From an uncultured Draconibacterium sp. (lineage in GTDB: Bacteria; Bacteroidota; Bacteroidia; Bacteroidales; Prolixibacteraceae), in contig NZ_OY781884.1 of NCBI RefSeq assembly GCF_963677155.1, positions 124,001-188,000 on the forward strand: a stretch of DNA of 64,000 nucleotides, written 5' to 3'. Every line of letters starts with the position of its first letter. Positions within the stretch are counted from its first letter, which is position 1. This document shows, one piece after another, positions 29,181 through 36,503 of the stretch. Made by a program: the position numbers and the translations under genes. A model generated the notes under the pieces. The model ran no database searches and was not told the DNA's origin. It was given only the letters and a program-made list of their open reading frames with translations.

Positions 29181-29978
29181 ATGAAAACATTATGCTTATT
29201 CATATTATTTGCATTCATATTGTTACCTGCATTTTCTCAAGAAATATCAGATCTTAAACTTTTGGAGACGTGGTCATACAGTGTTGACTGGGGAAATAAT
29301 AATATCCGAGTTAAAGGAGGAAAAATAAAAAACAATGATGAAGCCGGTAGTAGTGGTACAATTAAAATTATAATATTCTTGACAACAACTAAATATGATC
29401 TAGAATCATCTCCGAATGGATATATATTCGCCGAATATAAATTTAAGCCGTTGGATGCTGGACATCAATATTATAATATTAATAAAACTCTATCAATCAG
29501 AAACAAACCTCAAAACGGAGGAAATTATTATGTGACGATAATGCTTCTTGAATATAGCAATGAGGGATATGTTATAATAGATTACCTTAATTTTAAAGGT
29601 TATATAACAGTGCCAAATACTTATAACGATGCATGGATGTATCCTTATATAACAGTGCCAAATACTTATAACGATGCATGGATGTATCCTTATATAACAG
29701 TGCCAAATACTTATAACGATGCATGGATGTATCCTTATATAACAGTGCCAAATACTTATAACGATGCATGGATGTATCAACAACTGAACTCCAGTAATGA
29801 GTTTCAAAATCCCCAACCATCCAAACGAAAATGTGGAGGATGTTGGGGAACTGGACGTTGTTCGGTATGTAAAGGAACTGGGACATATACTGGTTATGGT
29901 AGCTCAAGTACATGTTCGGGATGTAACGGAACAGGAAAATGTGGTATTTGTAATGGAGCAGGATATTTTGACAATTAA
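29181..29978 (+). CDS. Secreted repeat protein with CxxCxGxG zinc-finger-like tail (cassette 1)
   Basis: The 265-residue protein has a signal peptide (cut near residue 20, FSQ). An N-terminal beta-rich region (about 21-139) of unknown family is followed by four tandem 15-residue units (consensus YITVPNTYNDAWMYP, about 140-199). Its C-terminus has four CxxCxGxG elements (CGGCWGTG, CSVCKGTG, CSGCNGTG, CGICNGAG), as in the zinc-binding region of DnaJ. Such cysteine motifs bind zinc and could act in protein folding, but in an exported protein the role is open. It lies in the second cassette, and a similar motif occurs in the next cassette's gene. Confidence 0.85.
   Translation: MKTLCLFILFAFILLPAFSQEISDLKLLETWSYSVDWGNNNIRVKGGKIKNNDEAGSSGTIKIIIFLTTTKYDLESSPNGYIFAEYKFKPLDAGHQYYNINKTLSIRNKPQNGGNYYVTIMLLEYSNEGYVIIDYLNFKGYITVPNTYNDAWMYPYITVPNTYNDAWMYPYITVPNTYNDAWMYPYITVPNTYNDAWMYQQLNSSNEFQNPQPSKRKCGGCWGTGRCSVCKGTGTYTGYGSSSTCSGCNGTGKCGICNGAGYFDN
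29601..29777 (+). repeat. Four in-frame 45-bp tandem repeats
   Basis: Units start at 29601, 29646, 29691 and 29736. The first three are identical over 45 bp and the fourth over its first 42 bp. The lack of any silent difference points to recent expansion. Unit length is a multiple of three, so gain or loss of copies changes protein length without breaking the frame. Confidence 0.95.
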
Positions 29979-30052
29979 TCAAAACATAGATTATATCTTT
30001 CAATTTTTAATTAATTTCAACAATATTTGAAACCTGACAAAAATAAAGCCCA

Positions 30053-30187
30053 GCCCATAACAAATTGCAAATTACATTGCGGGGTTAGTGGTGTGTGCTG
30101 TCTCAGTTCCTTTATTGACCGTCATGTCCTCGCGGACAGGAACGCTCTCCGAAATCCGCCCCGACTACTGACAAGTAACCGTTGGGC
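30053..30187 (+). repeat. attC-like site A
   Basis: The left core is GCCCATAAC and the right core GTTGGGC fits the attC R' consensus GTTRRRY. Between them, CGGGG/CCCCG can pair, and a central hairpin TGTCC-TCGC-GGACA is extended by GTTCC/GGAAC with a one-sided 15-nt bulge. Over about 105 bp it differs from site B at only two spots. The 30192-30476 stretch that follows, before the next gene, shows nothing recognisable. Confidence 0.7.
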
Positions 30188-30476
30188 ATAATTTTAATCA
30201 CTGAAGAATTGATAACCTTTCTAACTATAGAAGGGATCAATTCCTGAAATAATTTAAAATGTATATAATTCAGACTATCATATAATAAATTGACACAAAC
30301 TAAAAATAGCAATATTTAGTTAGAGACAGAATTCTATTAAAAATCAGTAAAACACAAACACTTATCCATTGACGGATAGTTTAGACCCAAAATTATGAGA
30401 ATCTACATAGAATATTAATCATAAAGGCACATAAAAACAAGATTAATAAGTGAAGCTAAACATTAAATAGATAATT

Positions 30477-30791
30477 ATGGGATTAGTCAGAATATCAATT
30501 ATCGAAGAAATAAGTAAAAGTCGATTTATTTTAAAATGTGCTCGATGTAGTGGAACTGGGCGAGGTTATAATAGTTATGGAAAAAGATCAACACAACCTT
30601 GTAAAGTTTGCAATGGAAAAGGAATGGTGTTAGTTGAAATTGACGGAAGTTTACCTTTTGTCGTTTGTGCTCGATGCGATGGATCAGGAAGAGGTTATAA
30701 TAGTTATGGAGAAAGATCGACAGAACCATGCCATGTTTGTAAAGGAATTGGTGCTCAACCTATATCTGGAGGGATGAACATCGTAAAATAA
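30477..30791 (+). CDS. Small protein with duplicated CxxCxGxG zinc-finger-like module (cassette 2)
   Basis: The 104-residue protein has no signal peptide. It is built from two near-identical modules: CARCSGTGRGYNSYGKRST then PCKVCNGKG (about 22-50), and CARCDGSGRGYNSYGERST then PCHVCKGIG (about 63-91). Each holds two CxxCxGxG elements, as in DnaJ-type zinc domains. No J-domain is present. It is probably a cytoplasmic zinc-binding protein of unknown role. The preceding cassette encodes an exported protein with the same type of motif, so the two may have related cargo histories. Confidence 0.8.
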   Translation: MGLVRISIIEEISKSRFILKCARCSGTGRGYNSYGKRSTQPCKVCNGKGMVLVEIDGSLPFVVCARCDGSGRGYNSYGERSTEPCHVCKGIGAQPISGGMNIVK

Positions 30792-30835
30792 AATTATTAT
30801 TGATAATTTGAAGAATTAATAAGCGTTGAAAAAAC

Positions 30836-30973
30836 TATGCATAACAAATTGCAAATTACATTGCGGGGTTAGTGGTGTGTGCTGTCTCAGTTCCTTTCTT
30901 GACCGTCATGTCCTCGCGGACAGGAACGCTCTCCGAAATCCCGCCCGACAACATACACCAACCGTTAACGCTA
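30836..30973 (+). repeat. attC-like site B
   Basis: The left core reads TATGCATAAC and the right core GTTAACGCTA. The inner arms TACATTG-CGGG and CCCGACAACATA can pair with one bulge, and the central hairpin is the same as in site A. The left core matches the reverse complement of the start of its cassette (30181-30191) at 8 of 11 positions. Confidence 0.7.
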
Positions 30974-30998
30974 ATAAAACTTAATTAAGATAAAAACC

Positions 30999-31430
30999 AT
31001 GAAAACCTATCTAAGATTCATTTTTCTTCTGACAATTACACTCACAATTAAAAGTTCGTTCGGACAAGTAAGCCTTTCAACATATTCGTTTCAGGCTATT
31101 GGTATAAGTACCGACAATGACAAAAAAATAAGTGGTGAATTGAAAGCTTTTCTAAACAGAGATTCTGAGGATATAATACTTGAACCGACCATCATGTATA
31201 ATTTTAAACAACATGACTATCACCAACTTTCAATTGGACTTGGTTTTAGCGCATGCCCGTTTAGAGAAATTGATGGAGCAAATGGATTAACAATTCCACT
31301 TCAACTAGAAATTAGTCCGATTGAGAATGTAAAAAACTTCTCTGTCTTGATGGAATTAACTCCTCAAATAGGTGATAGTTTTTCATCTGACATTCGGACA
31401 CTTTGGGGAATACGATATAGATTTAAATAA
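30999..31430 (+). CDS. Exported protein of unknown function (cassette 3)
   Basis: The 143-residue protein has a signal peptide (about 1-23, SSFGQ). The mature part is beta-rich with alternating hydrophobic residues (HQLSIGLGFSACPF, IPLQLEISPIENVKNFS) and ends IRYRFK, so it could be a small outer-membrane or periplasmic beta-barrel. I do not recognise the family. The start codon lies 26 bp after the cassette's left core and the stop 7 bp before its right core, the compact layout expected of an integron cassette. Confidence 0.75.
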   Translation: MKTYLRFIFLLTITLTIKSSFGQVSLSTYSFQAIGISTDNDKKISGELKAFLNRDSEDIILEPTIMYNFKQHDYHQLSIGLGFSACPFREIDGANGLTIPLQLEISPIENVKNFSVLMELTPQIGDSFSSDIRTLWGIRYRFK

Positions 31431-31436
31431 AAATAC

Positions 31437-31576
31437 TAGCGTTAACACAGTAAATATTGCAAGGCGGAGTTCTGCAGTAAGCCAACTGCGGATTATCGTT
31501 TCGCAGTTCCATGTCCTTCGGACAGGAACGCGCTCCGAAATCCGCCCCGACAACTTACAATTCTCCGTTAACGTGC
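31437..31576 (+). repeat. attC-like site C
   Basis: The left core TAGCGTTAAC is the exact reverse complement of GTTAACGCTA, which begins the same cassette at 30964. The right core is GTTAACGTGC. Inner arms ATTGCAAG and CTTACAAT pair at 7 of 8 positions. The centre is a hairpin GTTCC-A-TGTCC-TTC-GGACA-GGAAC. Sequence between the elements is diverged from sites A and B while the fold is kept. Confidence 0.72.
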
Positions 31577-31660
31577 ATGTGCCTTAACAAACATGCAGAA
31601 AAAAGATGTACATATATGAAAGATTAGATAGCATAAATGTAAACCTTTAAAACAACAACC

Positions 31661-31867
31661 ATGAGTGAAATAAAATGCTTTGAGAATTACAAACGACTAA
31701 AAGAGATGCTAATAAAAGGAGAAAAAGGAAACGCAGATTACTTTTCAAAAAAATTAGGTATTAGTAATCGTACATTTTACCGATTGATAAAATACCTTAA
31801 AGATATTGAGCAACTAAAGATTAAATTAAATACAGTTACAAATTGCTATTATTTAGATTTAACATAA
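31661..31867 (+). CDS. Small helix-turn-helix protein
   Basis: The 68-residue protein contains a winged-helix type HTH (YFSKKLGISNRTFYRLIKYL, about 27-46) near its centre, followed by a short wing. It resembles isolated HTH_11/DeoR-like domains found as small regulators in Bacteroidota. It begins 84 bp after the right core of site C and could be cargo of a further cassette whose right end is lost, or a regulator of the lipoprotein gene 74 bp downstream. Function is inferred from the fold only. Confidence 0.7.
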   Translation: MSEIKCFENYKRLKEMLIKGEKGNADYFSKKLGISNRTFYRLIKYLKDIEQLKIKLNTVTNCYYLDLT

Positions 31868-31941
31868 ATTACACACTGACATCATATGTCAGAACCGAAG
31901 ATTATTTTTACGCTATTAATAAACTTTAAATTTTAACAGCT

Positions 31942-32589
31942 ATGAAAACAAAATCTTCCAAATTTGCATTTAAAACTATCGCATTATGTGCCATCTTTGT
32001 TATGACAATAATTTCATGTTCTAAAGATGATATGTCATCGACAGAATTAAATAGAGAATTAGCAGAGCAGATATCTTCTGATGAATTATTTATTGAAATT
32101 AGCAAGGAATCAAAAGATTTTATTGAAACTATAAAATCGAAAATCAAGGAGAAAAAACTCTATGGAAGTAATAAAATCGAATCAGAAGTATCAACGGAAG
32201 AGCTCAATAGTATTCTTGGGTTACCAGATGGTTATCTACAAAGCAATCACGAATCAATTTCACAAAAAAGCAAATTGCTTTTTGACAAACATAATCTTAC
32301 CCAAAAGAGTGAGAATGATGTAGTTGAGATATTTGATGAATTATATGCACTTGAAAGTTCATTACATACGATTCCCAAAAGACTTAAATCTGGTTCTTGT
32401 GAAGAAGAATTTGCTCAACGATACAATGAAATACATGAAGGTTATGACAGTAATGTTTGGCGCTGTTTAGTTGCTGCTGCTTTCGGCGGCTCAACAACTC
32501 TTGTTATTTGTAATGCAATGAATGTCTATAATACGTATTATCAGATTGCAGTTGCAATTGATAATTACTATGAATGTATTAATCAATAA
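31942..32589 (+). CDS. Lipoprotein with hydrophobic cysteine-containing tail
   Basis: The 215-residue protein has a lipoprotein signal (MTIISC, Cys28). The middle is charged and helical. The last 60 residues contain four cysteines around a hydrophobic stretch (RCLVAAAFGGSTTLVICNAM) and end YYECINQ. I do not recognise the family; the tail resembles cysteine-bearing C-terminal peptides that may be processed or disulfide-bonded. It is followed after 5 bp by a small membrane protein and then by an O-antigen-ligase-type gene, so the three likely formed one operon. Confidence 0.75.
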   Translation: MKTKSSKFAFKTIALCAIFVMTIISCSKDDMSSTELNRELAEQISSDELFIEISKESKDFIETIKSKIKEKKLYGSNKIESEVSTEELNSILGLPDGYLQSNHESISQKSKLLFDKHNLTQKSENDVVEIFDELYALESSLHTIPKRLKSGSCEEEFAQRYNEIHEGYDSNVWRCLVAAAFGGSTTLVICNAMNVYNTYYQIAVAIDNYYECINQ

Positions 32590-32594
32590 TAGAA

Positions 32595-32921
32595 ATGGAA
32601 AAAGCTAACATAAACATTATTCTACTGTTAATTGTTGTTTTTATAAGCATATTAGATGTATTAAAAAGTAGAGAGGTACTGGCACAGTCAAAAAAAATGT
32701 TCATTGCAGGAACACTTTCTTATATTTCGATTATTCTTTTCTTTATATGTTTCATTTTTTACCCATCTCTTACATTTTTATTGATATTAATTGCAATATT
32801 AGGTTCTCTACCAAGTATTTACTACTGGTATTATAGGACAACAAAAAACAAAAAAAGACAGGAAGCTTTTATATACATAGTATTAGTTTTGGCAGGAGTT
32901 GTATATTATCTGATTAACTAA
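32595..32921 (+). CDS. Small membrane protein, unknown
   Basis: The 108-residue protein has about four hydrophobic helices (near 5-20, 34-50, 53-72 and 92-106) separated by short basic loops (TTKNKKRQ). No motif identifies a family. It starts 5 bp after the lipoprotein stop, so the two are translationally coupled, and a membrane-bound O-antigen ligase-like gene follows after 58 bp. Confidence 0.7.
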   Translation: MEKANINIILLLIVVFISILDVLKSREVLAQSKKMFIAGTLSYISIILFFICFIFYPSLTFLLILIAILGSLPSIYYWYYRTTKNKKRQEAFIYIVLVLAGVVYYLIN

Positions 32922-32979
32922 ACTAAAGAGTCAGAAAATCATACTTTATGCCAAGTAAGATATATGATTAAGCATAATT

Positions 32980-34734
32980 ATGTCTGTAATTGATAACGGG
33001 GAGAAGTACTTCGGTTTCCATTTGTTTAACATTTTATTACTTGGAGGAGGTATTTTTATTACTTCCTCCAAGTTTGTTAATACCTACCTAAAACCAAAAC
33101 TTCACTGGTTTCTGATTCTTTTAATTATAGCCACATTGGTAAACAATCTTGTCCAACTTTTAAAAAGAAATCACACTGAAATAAATATCATAAAACCTGC
33201 TTGGCTGACAGCATTTCTTGGATTAGTTTTTTCTTTTGCTATAAATTCTGGTTCTCTTTACAGTATTATGTTGGCTTCTATTTGTTTGCTAGCCTTTTGG
33301 GGATTTCCAAATAATTCAAAATTTCATCTACAAAATTCAAATCTGTTATTGATTATTTCTGTTTTAGGAGTTTTACAAGCAGCTTACGGTATCAGTCAGT
33401 ATATTTTTTCAACAAATCAATATAACATAGGAATTAAAGGGAGTTTCGACAATCCTGCAGGTTTTGCAGCAACACTGTCGTTAATTTTTCCTTTTGCGTT
33501 ATACCTTTCAATCAAAAATTCCAATTGGATTAAAAGATTAAGTATTATCAGTTGTCTCATTATTGTTATTTCAATTCTTTTATCAAAATCAAAGGCAGGA
33601 ATTCTTGCAATTGCTTTAAGTTCTGTGGTATTGATTTATTTTGAAACAAGAGTTTTTGAATACTTTAAGAGCTAGGGGATAAAGCAAAAAGTATTAACTG
33701 TTTCAATTATATTTATCCTGCTTCTGTCAGGCTTATATTTTCTTAAAAAAGATTCGGTAAATGGTCGCCTGCTTATTTGGCAAATATCGTGGCAAATGGT
33801 AAAAGAAAAACCTTTAACAGATAACGGATTGGGGAGTTTAAAGCAGAGTATATGCCCTATCAGACTAATTATTTTGCCAGCAACGAAAACAACAAGTTTG
33901 AACTTTTAGCTGATAATGTAAAACACCCTTTAAATGAGTTTATCCTTGTACTGGTAGAATTTGGTTTCATTGGGCTAACAATTTTATTAGTTAGTTTTTC
34001 CTTTTGATAAGATTAGTTTTAAAATCTGAAAATTCATACAAGTTTTTGGTATTATCTGCTATAATAGTACTTTTCATGTTTATGTCCTTTTCTTATCCAA
34101 AACAATATGTACCTGTCTGGATAATTACTTTTTTTCATTCGCTTTAATCTTTCAAAATAATAGTACCATAAGAATAAATTCAAATTCTGTAGTTCCGATT
34201 TTCAGAATTATCACCGTAACAGTATTCTGCATTGCTTTTATATTTGCAATTCAAAATATCGGGAATGAATTGCAGTGGAAAAAAACTGCAACAAATTCGT
34301 TAAAAGGTTCTACTGAAGAAATGTTGCCGGAATACGAAAAGCTGTATTCAACACCGCTAAAACAAAACCCATTCTTCCTTTATAATTATGGGGCAGAACT
34401 AAATTATACAAAGAAATATGATAAAAGCATTGAAGTCCTAATTGAATGTGTCAACAAGTTTAATGACTACGACTTACAATTATTATTAGCCGATAACGAT
34501 AACAGTATAAGAAGTTACTAAAAAGCTGAGGAAACTTTAAAACTTGCCTCAGATATGATACCGAACCGATTTTATCCGCGATACCAGTTGGTCAAATTTT
34601 ACCAAGAAACAGGTCAACACGATAAAGCAATAAAACTTGCAAATAAAATATTGGTAAAGCCGATAAAAATACCATCAACGACAATTGGTGCAATAAAATA
34701 TGAAAGGATTTTTAGAAGAAAACCAAGAAAATGA
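32980..34734 (+). pseudogene. O-antigen ligase-like protein with TPR tail, broken by stops and frameshifts
   Basis: The first 231 codons encode several membrane helices and GSFDNPAGFAATLSLIFPF, a block of O-antigen ligase/polymerase (Wzy/WaaL-like) proteins. A TAG at 33673 interrupts the frame. Beyond it, homologous sequence continues through further frameshifts (near 33838, 34003 and 34130) with a DNGLGS motif and HPLNEFILVLVEFG. Then comes a TPR-like region (34270-34734, QNPFFLYNYGAELNYTKKYD) with one more stop at 34519. Such proteins join or transfer surface polysaccharide. At least five lesions show it is a pseudogene. Confidence 0.82.
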
Positions 34735-34745
34735 AAATTAAAAAA

Positions 34746-35286
34746 CCACCTTCTAAGAAGGTGGACTTGATTAAGCCCCTATTAGGGGCCAAAGTTGGGC
34801 CGTTGTTGCTCTTCCAAACGTTCTTGTTCTTCTTGATATTTGACATATCTCTTGATTTTATCTTCCTCAAGTCCTATAGTGTCTGCACAATATCCTCGTG
34901 ACCAAAAATGATTACCCCTATATGGTTGTGTTTTCAATTTTGGATAACTCTTGAATATTTTGATGGCTGTTTTTCCTTTTAATACCCCCAGCAATTGCGA
35001 CAGTGATATCTTGGGAGGCATGCTAACAATTAGGTGAATATGGTCGCTTTGAATATTCATTTCCATCAATTCACAGGACTTCCATTCCAATAACATTGGA
35101 ATATCTTTTTATAGCTGCTCCTTGATAATACCTTCAAGAATTCGATACCGATATTTGGGTGTCAAAACTATATGGTAAGTACACCTATAAATAACATGAC
35201 TTAGTTTCTTGAAATTACTCATGTCTCCAAGTTAAGAATTTTTAATGCAAAGCGATTTAAACATGACCACCACCAAAGAAGGTGGT
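34746..35286 (-). mobile_element. IS200/IS605-type element, inactive
   Basis: The element has subterminal hairpins at both sides: CCACCTTC-TAA-GAAGGTGG (34746-34764) and ACCACC-AAAGAA-GGTGGT (35269-35286). These sit where IS200-type transposases bind. There are no terminal inverted repeats, as expected. A further GCCCC/GGGGC hairpin (34775-34789) overlaps the transposase stop codon. No tnpB accessory gene is present. The element interrupts an lpxA-like gene on its right. Confidence 0.78.
34782..35222 (-). pseudogene. tnpA: IS200-family Y1 transposase with internal stop
   Basis: From an ATG at 35222 the frame reads a normal IS200 N-terminus (YHIVLTPKYRYRIL) and then meets an in-frame TAA at about residue 38. 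It resumes with MLLEWKSCELMEMNIQSDHI and HLIVSMPP, which holds the HxH metal site, and RYVKYQEEQ, which holds the nucleophilic Tyr. Apart from the one nonsense codon the protein is full length (about 146 codons). It is probably dead unless the stop is suppressed. Confidence 0.82.
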
Positions 35287-35806
35287 TTTAATGATTATAA
35301 TAAACAAAGGAACCAACTCAAAGAACACAACCAAAATCGGAGATAATAACCTGATAATGGCAAACGCTCATATTGGTCATGATTGCGAAATCGGTAATAA
35401 TTGTATCATTGGATTTGGCGTTGGCATGGCAGGAGAAGTTGTTGTTAATGACTATGCAAACATTAGCGGACTGACTGGAATCCATCAATTTACCACAATA
35501 GGAGAACATTGTATGGTAAGTGGTTTAAGCAAAATAGTAAAAGACATTCCTCCTTATATTATTGCTGCACGAGAACCTCTTTCATATTGGGGGATTAATG
35601 TTGTGGGTTTAAAAAGAAAAGGATTTGAACAAGCCAAACTGGACGAACTGAAAGAAATTTACCGGATAATTTTTCAACAAAGGCGAAATACAACTTATGC
35701 CATTGAATTTATCGAAAACAACTTCAAGCAGACTCTGGAAAGAGATAAAATCATTAGTTTTATAAAACATTCACCAAGAGGAATAATTAAAGGTTATATT
35801 GAATAA
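35282..35806 (+). pseudogene. lpxA-like acyltransferase, 5' end removed by the IS200 element
   Basis: The 174-codon frame starts at the right edge of the IS element. It matches the second half of LpxA (UDP-N-acetylglucosamine acyltransferase, first step of lipid A synthesis): hexapeptide repeats with NAHIGHDCEIGN including the catalytic-type His, ISGLTGIHQFTTIG, and the C-terminal GINVVGLKRKGF and RIIFQQ blocks. About 90 residues of the left-handed helix are missing compared with the roughly 260-residue family. A functional lpxA must lie elsewhere. The apparent start codon is created by the IS junction. Confidence 0.8.
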
Positions 35807-35820
35807 AAAAAATGTTAGTT

Positions 35821-35836
35821 GCTACCACGTGGTAGC
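35821..35836. promoter_or_regulatory. 16-bp perfect palindrome upstream of the crp/fnr-like gene
   Basis: GCTACCACGTGGTAGC is fully self-complementary and ends 33 bp before the ATG at 35870. No U-tract follows, so a protein-binding site is likelier than a terminator. Its sequence does not match the TTGAC...GTCAA site on the other side of the gene. Confidence 0.45.
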
Positions 35837-35869
35837 TAATGCACAAAAAGCTTAGTGTAGATTTAGAAT

Positions 35870-36451
35870 ATGGATAGATTAATAGAAAATATAAAAGTAT
35901 ACATACCCCTTAACAATAATGAAATTCAGTTGCTTAAAAATGCTGTAGATAAAAAGATCTATCAGAAGAATGAGCTGATTTTCACTGAAGGAAAAATATC
36001 GGACGAAATCTATTTTGTTACAAAAGGATGTGTAAGATTGTTTTATAATGTTGATGGCAACGATAAAACAGCCTTCTTTTATACTGAGGGACAATTTATA
36101 TGTGCCGGCGAAAGCTATACTTTTAACATTCCCGCAATTGAAAATTTTCAGGCTATTGAACAAACAGAGCTATTTGTCTTTGAAAAATCAAAAATTGAAA
36201 GCTTATTAAAAGAAGTTCCCAAATTTGAAGTACTTGCCCGAATAGCCACCGAAAATGAATTGATAACCTGCCAAAAGGTTATTGCCTCGTTTGTAACAAA
36301 ATCGGCAGAAGAACGCTACATCGATTTATTAAATACAAACGGAGAACTATTCCATCGTGTACCCCAGCAGTATATCGCATCGTTTTTAGGTGTATCCCCT
36401 GAAACTTTAAGTAGAATTAAAACCCGCGTATTCAACAAAAAAAGTTCTTGA
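35870..36451 (+). CDS. Crp/Fnr-family transcriptional regulator
   Basis: The 193-residue protein has an N-terminal cyclic-nucleotide-binding-like beta-barrel (about 25-115, with YFVTKGCVRLFY) and a C-terminal HTH (about 160-185, VPQQYIASFLGVSPETLSRI). It lacks the Cys cluster of a typical FNR, so it is not an obvious oxygen sensor; the Bacteroidota group often senses small molecules or redox by unknown means. An FNR-type palindrome overlaps its stop codon and precedes the next gene, suggesting that it regulates that gene. Confidence 0.88.
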   Translation: MDRLIENIKVYIPLNNNEIQLLKNAVDKKIYQKNELIFTEGKISDEIYFVTKGCVRLFYNVDGNDKTAFFYTEGQFICAGESYTFNIPAIENFQAIEQTELFVFEKSKIESLLKEVPKFEVLARIATENELITCQKVIASFVTKSAEERYIDLLNTNGELFHRVPQQYIASFLGVSPETLSRIKTRVFNKKSS

Positions 36452-36462
36452 CGATCGTCAAG
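36447..36462 (+). promoter_or_regulatory. FNR/CRP-like operator, perfect 16-bp palindrome
   Basis: CTTGACGATCGTCAAG contains TTGAC-N4-GTCAA, a near match to the FNR site TTGAT-N4-ATCAA. Its centre (36454.5) lies about 42 bp upstream of the start site expected from the -7 box at 36484, the spacing of class II activation. It overlaps the stop codon of the crp/fnr-like gene. Confidence 0.6.
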
Positions 36463-36483
36463 AGAAAGTGAATAGGTAAGCAC

Positions 36484-36491
36484 TAATTTTG
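36484..36491 (+). promoter_or_regulatory. -7 promoter box of the NAD(P)-binding gene
   Basis: TAATTTTG fits the Bacteroidota -7 pattern TAnnTTTG, 12 bp before the ATG at 36504. No TTG-type -33 box is seen at the right distance, as expected for an activator-dependent promoter. Confidence 0.55.
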
Positions 36492-36503
36492 TAATAAAAA
36501 AAT

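Larger units (their letters stand above)
28209..31576 (+). mobile_element. Integron-like gene cassette array without an integrase
   Basis: Four gene blocks in one orientation are separated by structured 135-140-bp sites. The cores at the two ends of a cassette match as reverse complements: GTTAGCGTT (28209) with AACGCTAAC (29105); GTTGGGCATAA (30181) with an 8/11 match ending ATAAC (30845); GTTAACGCTA (30964) with TAGCGTTAAC (31437). This is the relation between the R' core that starts an integron cassette and the R'' core that ends it. The second cassette has lost its left core. No intI gene is visible, so this would be a CALIN-like cluster. I treat it as attC-like because it is not verified by a covariance model. 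Confidence 0.7.

Noticed and set aside
29601-29777. Possible CRISPR or regulatory repeat
   Set aside because: The 45-bp units are contiguous and lie in frame inside a coding region with a signal peptide and zinc-finger-like tail.
29493-30003. Minus-strand open frames of 107 and 136 codons
   Set aside because: Both are antisense shadows of the 45-bp repeat and cysteine-rich region of the plus-strand gene.
30112-30312. 66-codon minus-strand frame over attC-like site A
   Set aside because: It covers the structured repeat, has no family features and is not kept in site C.
32980-34734. Programmed frameshifting in the ligase-like gene
   Set aside because: There are several independent stops and shifts with no slippery heptamers, which fits decay.
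34746-35286. IS605-type element with an RNA-guided TnpB nuclease
   Set aside because: Only a tnpA-like gene with a nonsense codon is present; no tnpB or RNA scaffold is seen on either side.
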